DNA of 61,514 bases from CAWHHZ01 sp963829355 (lineage in GTDB: Bacteria; Acidobacteriota; Thermoanaerobaculia; Gp7-AA8; JAHWKK01). The first letter of the stretch is position 1. Each line of letters begins with the position of its first letter. Location of the stretch: contig CAWHHZ010000005.1 of assembly GCA_963829355.1 (NCBI GenBank), forward strand, positions 1-61,514, read 5' to 3'. The notes under the pieces are model-generated. The model worked only from the letters and a program-made list of their open reading frames with translations, searched no databases and was not told where the DNA came from. Shown piece by piece: positions 7,303-13,991 of the stretch. A program made the position numbers and the translations under genes.

Positions 7303-7508
7303 TTTCGATCCTTTTTCTCACGGTACCCTTCCCGCGAGACGTCGCCCAGGATCCCTCGATACGCCTTGACTGGCCGGTCCGGTACCAGCGCGATCACACT
7401 TCCCTTGCTGATGACCTGCATCTGCTGACCCGCCTTCAGCCCGTGCCGCTCCCGAATCACCTTTGGAATCACAACCTGATACTTGCTCGAGATCGTCGTC
7501 CTCGCCAT
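7299..7508 (-). CDS. vapB: AbrB/SpoVT-type antitoxin of a VapBC pair
   Basis: 69 residues from ATG 7508: MARTTISSKYQVVIPKVIRE is the swapped-hairpin AbrB DNA-binding signature (KYQVVIPK), followed by GLKAGQQMQVISKGSVIALV. The C-terminal tail (about 45-69) would wrap the toxin. A GGGGGA Shine-Dalgarno 4-5 bp upstream supports this start over the in-frame ATGs further up. This is one of the few TA genes of the island with a clear ribosome binding site. Confidence 0.88.
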   Translation of the reverse strand: MARTTISSKYQVVIPKVIRERHGLKAGQQMQVISKGSVIALVPDRPVKAYRGILGDVSREGYREKKDRN

Positions 7509-7711
7509 AGCGTCCCCCGTTTTCATCATCGATGAGCTTAACGTAAAACACGGGTATTTCAATCCGGAGCCTGAGATTCTGATCTGTCTTCGAGCTCGTT
7601 CAGAGACTCCTGATCCGTACGGTGATCGGCCCTCACCCTGCCCTCTCCCAGAGGGAGAGGGTTCTCAGCTCCGAACACTTGCGAGCGGCCTGAGGGGGGC
7701 GTGATCGCGCC
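7509..7711. other. Intergenic with CCCTCTCCC palindrome
   Basis: CCTGCCCTCTCCC / GGGAGAGGG at about 7637-7665 is a common intergenic hairpin that also appears near 19865-19895 and 20005-20030. No gene is seen. Confidence 0.5.
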
Positions 7712-7840
7712 TCAGATTTCCCAGTCTTCGAGACGGAGCTCGGGGACTCGCAAAAGCCCTTTCGTGTTATTCGTGACGAGCACGAAACCGTGCGCCCGGG
7801 CCGTGGCCGCGATCAGGAGATCGTTCGGACCGATCAGCTT
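7712..7840 (-). pseudogene. PIN-domain toxin, C-terminal fragment
   Basis: On the minus strand the frame reads LIGPNDLLIAATARAHGFVL, VTNNTKGLLRVPELRLEDWEI and a stop (7714-7712). This is the last third of a VapC/FitB-type PIN domain, including the conserved ND of NDLLIAA and the TNN turn. Nothing upstream of LIGPND remains: at about 7841 the sequence changes to a different PIN fragment in the opposite direction. Confidence 0.75.
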
Positions 7841-7997
7841 TCTTCCTGCGATTCACAGAGATCCCTTCGATCGCATCCTGATCGCTCAGGTGATGGTCGA
7901 GGGAGTCACGCTGTTGACTGCCGATCGCCGGATTGCGGAGTACTCGGGGCCGGCCTGCACCGCCGGGTGTGTCGTTCGGGGTCCGCGGAATCGTTGA
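7841..7997 (+). pseudogene. PIN-domain toxin, C-terminal fragment copied from the 3489-3875 gene
   Basis: 7841-7952 repeats 3749-3860 with about three mismatches and encodes LPAIHRDPFDRILIAQVMVE and TLLTADRRIAEYSGP. It has no start or N-terminal half and runs on into unrelated codons to a stop at 7997. It is fused back to back with the minus-strand PIN fragment, both cut just before the same D..D motif. Confidence 0.8.
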
Positions 7998-8001
7998 CGC
8001 G

Positions 8002-8028
8002 GTTATCGGGTTACGATAACCTGATATA
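8002..8028 (+). promoter_or_regulatory. Second higBA promoter and operator
   Basis: GTTATC (8002-8007), seven bases, GATAAC (8015-8020) form a perfect inverted repeat, with further partial symmetry outside. TTGACG lies at 7993-7998. TAACCT (8017-8022) is followed by six bases and the GTG start at 8029. There is no Shine-Dalgarno. Confidence 0.6.
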
Positions 8029-8319
8029 GTGATTGAGAGCTTTGGCAATCGGCTCGCCGAGGATCTTTTCGACGACAAATCGACGTCGAAGACAAGAGTA
8101 TTCGCGCCCGAACTTCGTCGTGCAGCTCGTCGAAAACTGTTGTACCTGCATGATGCGGCAGACCTGGGCGACCTTGCGAGTCCGCCCGGCAATCGGCTGG
8201 AGCGGCTGAAGGGTCGGTCCAAGGACTTTCATTCGATACGGATCAATGACCAATGGAGAATCGTCTTTCGCTGGACTGGCGGCAACGCCCATGATGTCCA
8301 GGTGATTGACTACCATTGA
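8029..8319 (+). CDS. higB: HigB-type mRNA interferase toxin, second module
   Basis: 96 residues with the same HigB pattern as the first module: MIESFGNRLAEDLFDD, RKLLYLHDAADLGDLASPPG and SIRINDQWRIVFRW. The GTG start sits 6 bp after TAACCT inside an operator-like palindrome, so translation is probably leaderless. higA2 follows after 16 bp. The two HigB proteins are clearly different in sequence, so this is a paralogous module rather than a recent copy. Confidence 0.92.
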   Translation: MIESFGNRLAEDLFDDKSTSKTRVFAPELRRAARRKLLYLHDAADLGDLASPPGNRLERLKGRSKDFHSIRINDQWRIVFRWTGGNAHDVQVIDYH

Positions 8320-8335
8320 GAAGAGAGGAGGGACC

Positions 8336-8605
8336 ATGGTGAAACAACCAAAGAATCCGTTTCATCCCGGCGAAATCCTTCTGGAGGAGTTCCTCCTGCC
8401 GGCCGGAATCACTCAAACGGCCTTTGCCGAGCAGCTCGGCTGGACTCGCACCCGTCTCAATGAGCTGATCAAGGGAAAGCGGGGGATCACGGCAGATTCC
8501 GCTCTCGATCTCGCCGAAGCTCTGGGAACCTCTCCAAAGCTGTGGATGAACCTGCAGGCTACCTTCGACCTCGACCGCGCGATCAAAGCGCGAGAGGTCG
8601 CCTGA
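8336..8605 (+). CDS. higA: HigA-type antitoxin, second module
   Basis: 89 residues from ATG 8336: NPFHPGEILLEEFLLPAGIT, an XRE helix-turn-helix (FAEQLGWTRTRLNELIKGKR) and PKLWMNLQATFDLDRA. The start is chosen because GGAGGGACC precedes it and the earlier in-frame ATG at 8306 would encode non-conserved residues overlapping higB. It neutralises HigB and autoregulates through the palindrome at 8002-8020. After the stop comes a fragment of another antitoxin gene. Confidence 0.92.
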   Translation: MVKQPKNPFHPGEILLEEFLLPAGITQTAFAEQLGWTRTRLNELIKGKRGITADSALDLAEALGTSPKLWMNLQATFDLDRAIKAREVA

Positions 8606-8615
8606 GAGGCTGGGG

Positions 8616-8691
8616 AGGTAGCATCGACCTGGATCTGACCGCTGAGGAAATCGTCGACGCAGTGAAGGAGTCGCGGCGGCCGAGACGTTAG
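8616..8691 (+). pseudogene. Antitoxin C-terminal fragment, duplicate of the 9343-9567 gene end
   Basis: SIDLDLTAEEIVDAVKESRR-PRR-stop repeats the last 24 codons of the antitoxin at 9497-9567, and the match continues into the 3' flank (CGGCGTTCCGGCGGCCCTCC). It has no start codon of its own. Confidence 0.8.
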
Positions 8692-8835
8692 ACGGGTCAC
8701 CCATTCGGCGGCGTTCCGGCGGCCCTCCGGGACGCGTGGATTTGGGTGCGGGGAGGTTGCGCCGGGCGCTCGCCCGCGGTTCGTGAATGCCGGTTGGAAC
8801 CGGCTACCCGGCCGACTGGTAATCGGCGCTACATA
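8692..8835. repeat. 3' flank shared with 9568-9799
   Basis: GGCGTTCCGGCGGCCCTCCG, GGGACGCGTGGATTT, a CTCGCCCGCGGTT piece and CCGGCCGACTGGTAATCGGC occur here and, in the same order with an extra block, at 9568-9799. Together with the antitoxin fragment this is a duplicated cassette end. Confidence 0.75.
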
Positions 8836-8886
8836 CTCGCTCGGCCGGGACGGCCGAGGAGATCGGGCCGGAGGCCCGACCCACAC
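8836..8886 (-). repeat. Double-hairpin repeat, copy 4
   Basis: Identical in stems and loops to copy 1, ending CCCACAC. No gene ends next to this foot; the vapC start lies about 60 bp further right. Confidence 0.85.
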
Positions 8887-8934
8887 GTGACGCGCAACCG
8901 GCGGACTGGAAATGGGCAGTACGCTCATCGTGTT

Positions 8935-8947
8935 GTACAATTGTACC
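8935..8947 (+). promoter_or_regulatory. Operator and -10 of the toxin-first vapC/phd pair
   Basis: GTACAATTGTAC (8935-8946) is a perfect 12-bp palindrome. It contains TACAAT (8936-8941), six bases before the GTG at 8948. A repressor bound here would cover both the -10 box and the start site. Confidence 0.65.
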
Positions 8948-9346
8948 GTGAGCGAGGTCGTCACTGATACATCCGTTCTAATCGCCGTCGTCACCAATGC
9001 GCCTGAACGCCAGGTGCTGCTCGAGCGGACCTCCGGCAGAGAGCTCGTTGCTCCTCCCTCCGTTCACTGGGAGATCGGCAACGCATTCTCGGCGATGATC
9101 AGGCGGAAGCGGGTCACTGTCGTACAGGCGCGGCGTGCGCTCGACGCCTACGGCCGGATTCCGATCCGCTTCATCGATATCGAGCTGGATGCGAGCATCG
9201 AGACTGCAGGCAAGCTCATGATCTACGCCTATGACGCATATCTCCTGGAGTGTGCGAGACGAATCAACGCCCCGCTCATCACCCTGGATCGCGGGCTTGC
9301 ACGTGCTGCGCAGGAAATGGGGATCGAACTGGTGGAGGTCGTATGA
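8948..9346 (+). CDS. vapC: PIN-domain toxin, VapC family (toxin-first module)
   Basis: 132 residues from GTG 8948 (MSEVVTDTSVLIAVV). PIN acids: D7 in TDTSVL, E42 in VHWEIGNAF, D96 in AYDAYLLECA and D114 in LITLDRG. The upstream ATG at 8912 is rejected because it would translate through the palindromic operator. The start is 6 bp after TACAAT with no Shine-Dalgarno. Unusually, the toxin is encoded before its antitoxin, with a 4-bp ATGA overlap at 9343-9346. Confidence 0.9.
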   Translation: MSEVVTDTSVLIAVVTNAPERQVLLERTSGRELVAPPSVHWEIGNAFSAMIRRKRVTVVQARRALDAYGRIPIRFIDIELDASIETAGKLMIYAYDAYLLECARRINAPLITLDRGLARAAQEMGIELVEVV

Positions 9347-9567
9347 AGACGTATACATATTCTGAAGCACGGCAGAATCTGGCTGCACTTCTGGACGAGG
9401 CTGCTCGCGAAGGCGAGGTCAGGATTCGGCGGAGAGACGGAAACAGCTATGTCCTCCGCCCCGTCAAACAGAAAGGGTCTCCCCTCGACGTCAAAGGAAT
9501 CGACCTGGATCTCTCCGCGGAGGAGATCGTCGACGCAGTGAAGGAGTCGCGTCGATCGAGACGATAG
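9343..9567 (+). CDS. Phd/YefM-like antitoxin
   Basis: 74 residues: MKTYTYSEARQNLAALLDEA is the Phd/YefM N-terminal pattern (SEARQNL..LLD.A), then GEVRIRRRDGNSYVLRPVK and an acidic helix IDLDLSAEEIVDAVKESRR. It is predicted to bind the vapC operator and mask the toxin. GGAGG just upstream of the ATG (inside vapC) gives a ribosome binding site. Its last 24 codons and 3' flank are duplicated at 8616-8835. Confidence 0.85.
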   Translation: MKTYTYSEARQNLAALLDEAAREGEVRIRRRDGNSYVLRPVKQKGSPLDVKGIDLDLSAEEIVDAVKESRRSRR

Positions 9568-10136
9568 GGGCGTGAACCATCTCGCGGCGGCGTTCCGGCG
9601 GCCCTCCGGGACGCGTGGATTTGAGGTGCGGGGGACCGGCGGTTGCGCCTCCGGCGCTACCGCCGGCTAATGGACGCTGCGCCTCCGGCGCAGAGGAGTG
9701 CGCGCAACTTGCGCGCTGGGGCGCGGGCGGCTCGCCCGCGGTTCTGTGAATGCCGGTTGGTAACCGGCTACCCGGCCGACTGGTAATCGGCGCTACATAC
9801 TCGCTCGGCCGGGACGGCCGACGAGATCGGGCCGGAGGCCCGACCCACACGGGTTCCAGGAAGCAGCGAGCAGACGCTCCACGTATGTCAGTATGCGTCG
9901 CATGAAGCGCACGACAGTAGCCTCCGGTCGAGTGTGACGACCAGAATCGTTTCGAGGATGAAGCCTCGGTCAGACTCGAAGACCGAAGCGTGTCGGTGCC
10001 GTTGTGAGGATGGGCTGGAACGGGCGTTTTATCCGGCGGCGACCGGAGCGTCGGAGATCGCAGGCGCCATTCCTGCGAGCGGCGGACCTTCCCGAACGTC
10101 CCGTGCGCTGGACGACTGCTCTCGAGGAATGCGACG
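9568..10136. other. Gene-poor stretch of cassette-end repeats and decayed antitoxin sequence
   Basis: 9568-9799 repeats the 8692-8835 flank with an extra block (GCGCCTCCGGCGC hairpin, CGCGCAACTTGCGCG hairpin). 9800-9850 is a double-hairpin repeat. 9850-10136 may hold remains of the antitoxin for the next vapC: an ATG at 9901 opens MKRTTV and then loses frame. I see no intact gene. Confidence 0.6.
9800..9850 (-). repeat. Double-hairpin repeat, copy 5
   Basis: Stems and GGA loops as in copy 1, with one mismatch in the first stem (CGGCCGAC). Ends in CCCACAC. Confidence 0.85.
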
Positions 10137-10553
10137 ATGAGCTCGATCCGATCGTCGATAGCGGTCCTCTGATCGCCGTTGCGAACAGAGCCGATCCCGA
10201 TCATGAGCGATGCCTCGAGGTCCTGCAGCGGCATGCCTACAGGTTCGTGATCCCGGCGCTCTGTATTGCGGAAGTCGCGTTCCTGCTGGGTCGACGCGCG
10301 GGAGCCGATGTCGAGTCGCGCTTCCTCAACAGTCTCAGGGACTGGGACGTTCGAGCTCCCCGCTCGCAGGAATGGAGCCGCATCTCCGAGCTGGTCGCCG
10401 CATACGCCGATCTCCCCCTCGGCGGCACCGACGCTTCGGTCGTGAGTCTGGCTGAGGCACTGGAAACGAATCTGGTCGTGACACTCGACCGGAGTGCACT
10501 TCGGCGTCGTGCGACCGTCGCACGTGGAGCGTCTGACGCTGCTTCCGGAGTGA
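10137..10553 (+). pseudogene. VapC PIN-domain toxin with two frameshifts
   Basis: The main frame reads LDPIVDSGPLIAVANRADPD, FVIPALCIAEVAFLLGRRAG, LPLGGTDASVVSLAEALETN and LVVTLDRS, a full PIN domain (D of VDSG, E of IAEVAF, D of GTDASVV). After LDRS the natural ending HFGVVRPSHVERLTLLPE-stop is found in another frame, so a single-base shift lies near 10498. A second shift is likely at the start, because ATG 10137 (MS) leads into LDPIVDSG only after one base is changed. The stop at 10551-10553 is 12 bp from the foot of an inverted double-hairpin repeat. These could be consensus errors, in which case this is a live toxin; no antitoxin is recognisable upstream. Confidence 0.65.
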
Positions 10554-10565
10554 GGGGCGGGCGTT

Positions 10566-10615
10566 GTGTGGGTCGCGCGCTCGCGCGATCTGAGCCGGCG
10601 TCACGCCGGCTCAGG
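10566..10615 (+). repeat. Double-hairpin repeat, reversed copy with different stems
   Basis: In plus orientation it begins GTGTGGG (the foot reversed). Read on the minus strand: stem CTGAGCCGGCG/CGCCGGCTCAG with loop TGA, then a TCGCGC/GCGCGA hairpin, then CCCACAC. The stems differ from copy 1 in nearly every base yet still pair. Confidence 0.8.
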
Positions 10616-10650
10616 AGATGAGAGGGACGCAGTTCCGCGACTTTTGCACT

Positions 10651-10699
10651 CCTCGCTCGGCCGGGACGGCCGAGGAGATCAGCCGGAGGCCCTGGCCAC
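10651..10699 (-). repeat. Double-hairpin repeat, degenerate copy
   Basis: The first hairpin (CTCGGCCG-GGA-CGGCCGAG) is intact; the second (CAGCCGGAGGCCCTG) and the foot (CACTCAC) are diverged. Confidence 0.75.
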
Positions 10700-10812
10700 T
10701 CACGGGAGGTTCTACCGTCATGAGTCTTCAGGGCTTCCATGAAGACTTCGAAACGCTCTTCGTGGGGGGTGAAGAGATCGAGAAGTGGGATGCGGTCACG
10801 AAGGTCGCTCAT
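10700..10812 (-). pseudogene. Short unknown gene, probably cut at its 3' end
   Basis: ATG 10812 opens MSDLRDRIPLLDLFTPHEER and FEVFMEALKTHDGR, then reads into the degenerate double-hairpin repeat at about 10699 and onward as a shadow of the vapC remnant. TAGAAT lies exactly 6 bp before the ATG, the same leaderless layout as real genes nearby, which is the main reason to believe it. No family is recognised. Confidence 0.4.
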
Positions 10813-10824
10813 GGGACAATTCTA
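10813..10824 (-). promoter_or_regulatory. -10 box of the 10812 ORF, leaderless layout
   Basis: TAGAAT on the minus strand (10824-10819), six bases, ATG 10812. Confidence 0.45.
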
Positions 10825-10902
10825 TGCAAAGAGGTCCCGTGGGCGCACGCCCACCTGCGGACCGACTGTCCCAGCGATGTATGCCGGCCACTCGGAGAAT
10901 CC

Positions 10903-10943
10903 TCGGCCGGGACGGCCGGGAGGGCCGGAGGCCCGACCCACAC
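10903..10943 (-). repeat. Double-hairpin repeat, shortened copy
   Basis: CGGCCG-GGA-CGGCCG is joined directly to GGGCC-GGA-GGCCC, then GACCCACAC. Part of the first stem and the spacer are deleted. The foot ends 7 bp before the stop codon of the minus-strand gene at 10951. Confidence 0.8.
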
Positions 10944-10950
10944 ACGGCTG

Positions 10951-12717
10951 TCAGCTCTCGTAGGTGAGAGCGGCGAGGTCACGTTTGTACGCGTCACGAT
11001 CCCACTCGCGTTGGTCGCCGCTCATCATCTGGAAGATGTGACCCGCGACGATCGACGCGATGGCGCGGCGCGCTTCATCGCTGCTCATTCCCTGCGACTT
11101 GAGGCGCTCGAAGGTCTCGTAGACGAACGGCAGATCGTCGCGGTCGCGAAGCTGGTTGTCGACGACCTTCAGCAGCTCCCGCCGAAGAATGTCGCGGCTT
11201 TCATCATCGAAGCCCTCCTCCTCCTCCCACTCCTCGTCCTCCGGATCCTCCTCGTCGAGACGATCGATCAGTTCCTCGAGGCGTTCGATCGTCTGCGCGA
11301 CCATGATCTGGTCGAACCCCGCGACACGAATCGTTTTCTTCGACTCGATCGCCCGAGCGAGAGATTGCGCAATCGCGGCCAGACGCTCTTCGCCCCCCAC
11401 CATGTGGTACACCGTCATGGCATCGAGATTGGCGACGAGCCGCGACCGCTGCTCCTCGTCGTCATCGATCAGCCGGACGGCGAGTTGCTCCCACTCGGGG
11501 CTCGCGAACGGCAGATCGTCGAGCTGCACGGCATCGGGGACGTCCATGTTCAGCATCCAGGTGTCGTACGGAGCGTCCTCGAACAGCTCGTGCACCTCAT
11601 TTTCCGCCAGCGACTTCAGCGGCGGAGGCTCCGGAAGCGGCTCGGCCTCGCGGATTCTCCACGCCTGGAGCAACCGGTTGAGGATTTCCCGATCAGGCTC
11701 GTCGAACCACGCCTCGCCAAGGCCTTCTGCAAAACGGTCGACGAGACTGCGCGCGATACCGGGCGCGATGACGCGATCGGGCGATCCGAGCTCCGCATGA
11801 AAGTCGCGGATGAGATCCTTGTAGGGATTGAGCATGATGAGGCCCGCTTCCTTATCGGAATCGTCCCGCCGCGTCGGATCGAGATCCATCATGGTCAATG
11901 TCTTCGTGCCGTCGGGATTGTCGATCAGGAGCGACACGGCCCCGGCCTCTGCATACTGAGGAGCTATGAACCGGGCAAGCGCAGGAGGCGAGCTCGGTAC
12001 GTGCTCCGACATGGCCGTCCCAAGACGCAGAATGGCCTGCTGCCAGACGCGGCGCTCCGCATCGTCGTCACTCCCCTCGAGCATCGCGCGGAAGAGCGAA
12101 AGTGCGCCCGGGTCCCGCTCCTCCACCATCGCGTCGATGATTGGCTCATGCAGACTCTCGAGGTCCTCGTCGAGCAGGAGATCCTCGTCATAGATCGCCG
12201 AGGGGAAAAGGCCCATGTCGCGCCTCACGTCGTCAAACCGGGTGAACATGATCATCGGATCAGCGTCCGGTTCCGGCAGGAAGACCTCATGAAGGTCGAT
12301 AGCATCCATTGAGGTCTGGAACGCGATGTTCAGAATCACCCGCATCGGATACGACTCCAGCCGCGCACGGTCGTCGGGATCGAGCTTCGCCATCAGGCGC
12401 ATCGCGAAGGTCATGTCGTGCTGAAGCAGGATCGTGATCGCCGAGCCTCGGGTGTCGTAGCCCCTCGAGGTGTCGGTGACGAGCCGCGCGAGCTCCTGCT
12501 TCGCCTTGCCCAGACCTGTCATGTCGAGGATCTGCGTGAGGATCAGGGCGTCCGACTGCGAGAAGGGCTCCTGCATCCGCTTCACCACTGCCGCACGCAG
12601 CGCCCGGCGGTCCATCTGCGGGATATCGTCCGGTGCCTCTTCGTAGAAGATGTCGGGATCATCAAGCCACTGCTCGAGAATGGTGACGGTCGCCTCGAAT
12701 CGTCTTCTCTGACTCAT
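10951..12717 (-). CDS. Large acidic protein of unknown function
   Basis: 588 residues, soluble, acidic and largely helical, with no signal peptide or membrane segment. The N-terminal half has repeated short helices (SQSDALILTQILDMTGLGKA, AITILLQHDMTFAMRLMAKL) that look HEAT-like but are not diagnostic. An acidic run (LDEEDPEDEEWEEEEGFDD, about residues 497-515) precedes a C-terminal helical part with FERLKSQGMSSDEARRAIAS and AGHIFQMMSGDQ. No catalytic motif is seen and no family is recognised. TACAAT lies 8 bp before the ATG with no Shine-Dalgarno. A double-hairpin repeat begins 7 bp after the stop. It is the longest intact gene of the island. Confidence 0.7.
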   Translation of the reverse strand: MSQRRRFEATVTILEQWLDDPDIFYEEAPDDIPQMDRRALRAAVVKRMQEPFSQSDALILTQILDMTGLGKAKQELARLVTDTSRGYDTRGSAITILLQHDMTFAMRLMAKLDPDDRARLESYPMRVILNIAFQTSMDAIDLHEVFLPEPDADPMIMFTRFDDVRRDMGLFPSAIYDEDLLLDEDLESLHEPIIDAMVEERDPGALSLFRAMLEGSDDDAERRVWQQAILRLGTAMSEHVPSSPPALARFIAPQYAEAGAVSLLIDNPDGTKTLTMMDLDPTRRDDSDKEAGLIMLNPYKDLIRDFHAELGSPDRVIAPGIARSLVDRFAEGLGEAWFDEPDREILNRLLQAWRIREAEPLPEPPPLKSLAENEVHELFEDAPYDTWMLNMDVPDAVQLDDLPFASPEWEQLAVRLIDDDEEQRSRLVANLDAMTVYHMVGGEERLAAIAQSLARAIESKKTIRVAGFDQIMVAQTIERLEELIDRLDEEDPEDEEWEEEEGFDDESRDILRRELLKVVDNQLRDRDDLPFVYETFERLKSQGMSSDEARRAIASIVAGHIFQMMSGDQREWDRDAYKRDLAALTYES

Positions 12718-12873
12718 GAGAGCGAATTGTAACGTGAGAATCGTGGGACCGGAGCAACGGGAGAAAGACCGTGCGCGGGAAGCGATGCGGAGCGAGATGT
12801 CGTTTCCCGGGCTGCCAGGAACAGCAGTGAACTCGACGCTGCTTCCCGACTGAGGCGCGGGGGTGGGCGCTGT
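12718..12873. other. Intergenic, possible vapC 3' remnant
   Basis: ACGCTGCTTCCCGACTGA at about 12838-12855 reads TLLPD-stop, like the TLLPE-stop end of the vapC remnant at 10553, and a reversed double-hairpin repeat follows in both places. This may be a scar of a lost PIN gene. Confidence 0.35.
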
Positions 12874-12985
12874 GTGTGGGTCGCGTGTCCCGCGCGATGC
12901 ATCCCGGTGTCCCGCCGGTGTTACGCGCTGGGACCGTCATCGGGCGGGACGCCCGGTGACATCGCGCGAGACGCGCGACCCACAC
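12874..12985. repeat. Inverted pair of double-hairpin repeats (REPIN-like)
   Basis: A reversed copy (12874-12920, starting GTGTGGG) faces a forward copy (about 12938-12985, ending CCCACAC). The forward copy has stems CATCGGGCG/CGCCCGGTG with loop GGA and TCGCGCG/CGCGCGA with loop AGA. The reversed copy keeps GGA loops with slightly mismatched stems. The stop codon and last codons of the membrane protein gene lie in and between them. Confidence 0.8.
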
Positions 12986-13931
12986 CTCGGAAGTGACGCT
13001 TGAGCCAGAGGAGGTAGCCGAGGTAGGCGAGCCACGAGAGACCCGCGAGGGCGAGGAACGCTGGGGACTTGTAGATGTCGGCGATCCCCATTCTCTCGAG
13101 CTCGGGGGACCAGAGCCCCATCTCTTTGTAGAGGCGGCGGAGATCGAGTTGGAGGAGCGTGGCGATGCCGGTGGCAATGCCGACGATGCTGAGCGCGAGC
13201 GTTGCCCACCAGGCGGCGAGTTTCTGTCGATAGATTCCCCATGCGAGAGCGGCGGCGACTGAGCCCATGACAAGTCCGATTGCGACGGCGGGGAGCCCGG
13301 TGACGATCATGCCGAACAGCGGAATGACCGGATTGACGAGGACGGCGAGCATCGAAAGAGCGGAGAGCCCGAGAAGAATCGCCAGCCCGAGCACCGGAAG
13401 CGGTGCGGCATCGGTCCAGCGCGGAACGGGATCGCGATACTCCACGGTCATCCGCACCGCTCTGCCGGATGCGAGAAGAATCATGGCTGCCGGAATGCCG
13501 ATGTAGATGATCGATGCGCAGCCACCCATGAAGATCATTGGGATCAGGGTGAACATCGGGTCGGCTCCGGAATTGCCCGTGAGACTTCTCATCATCACCG
13601 GAAGAAGCATGACCATTCCGATCAGACTGAAGATCCCCATCGCGAGTCCGATCCATCCGAGGACGAGGGTGAGCGCTCTGGCCCACCGCAGGTTCATGAT
13701 CGAGCCGGCTCCGAGGATGATCATGATGGTGGCGATGATCAGGTACATCACGACTCCGGGAAGCATGGTCGCCTGTGTGTTGACTCCAGCACTCTGCGGC
13801 ACGAGGAAAACGCTCAAGGCGCTGAAGATCGCGCCGAGCGCGGCAAGAGCACCGAGAGCGAGTTGCAGAATCCCGAGGACGATGAGACGAGTGCGCTGGT
13901 CGGTGTACGGAGCTCGAGCGGAGTCGTTCAT
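12921..13931 (-). CDS. Multipass inner-membrane protein, unknown function
   Basis: 336 residues with about eight hydrophobic segments (for example ILQLALGALAALGAIFSAL, VVMYLIIATIMIILGAGSI, LVLGWIGLAMGIFSLIGMVM, IYIGIPAAMILLA, LAILLGLSALSMLAVLV). No charged catalytic motif is visible and the family is not recognised. The C-terminal tail (about residues 316-336) is encoded by the double-hairpin repeat, so the repeat has probably replaced or extended the natural end. TAACCT lies exactly 6 bp before the ATG and there is no Shine-Dalgarno, another probable leaderless gene. Confidence 0.7.
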   Translation of the reverse strand: MNDSARAPYTDQRTRLIVLGILQLALGALAALGAIFSALSVFLVPQSAGVNTQATMLPGVVMYLIIATIMIILGAGSIMNLRWARALTLVLGWIGLAMGIFSLIGMVMLLPVMMRSLTGNSGADPMFTLIPMIFMGGCASIIYIGIPAAMILLASGRAVRMTVEYRDPVPRWTDAAPLPVLGLAILLGLSALSMLAVLVNPVIPLFGMIVTGLPAVAIGLVMGSVAAALAWGIYRQKLAAWWATLALSIVGIATGIATLLQLDLRRLYKEMGLWSPELERMGIADIYKSPAFLALAGLSWLAYLGYLLWLKRHFRGVGRASRAMSPGVPPDDGPSA

Positions 13932-13943
13932 CGGACGAGGTTA
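13932..13943 (-). promoter_or_regulatory. -10 box of the membrane protein gene, leaderless layout
   Basis: TAACCT on the minus strand (13943-13938), six bases, ATG 13931. Confidence 0.45.
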
Positions 13944-13991
13944 CCGGACTCCACGCGCCCGGTCGAGGGTTCGCGCGTGTGGTTCGCGCTC

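Noticed and set aside
9934..10140. Possible ribbon-helix-helix antitoxin for the broken vapC
   Set aside because: An ATG at 9901 opens MKRTTV but loses frame at once, and the 9934 frame has no recognisable motif; evidence too thin to call a gene.
4283..10943. Double-hairpin repeats as integron attC sites
   Set aside because: No R''/L'' and L'/R' sites or GTTRRRY core, and no integrase in the window; the cassette-like layout is noted, but attC identity is not supported.
10618..12312. Long plus-strand frame of 564 codons
   Set aside because: It lies antisense to the intact 10951-12717 gene, is Arg/His-rich and has no motif; a codon-bias shadow.
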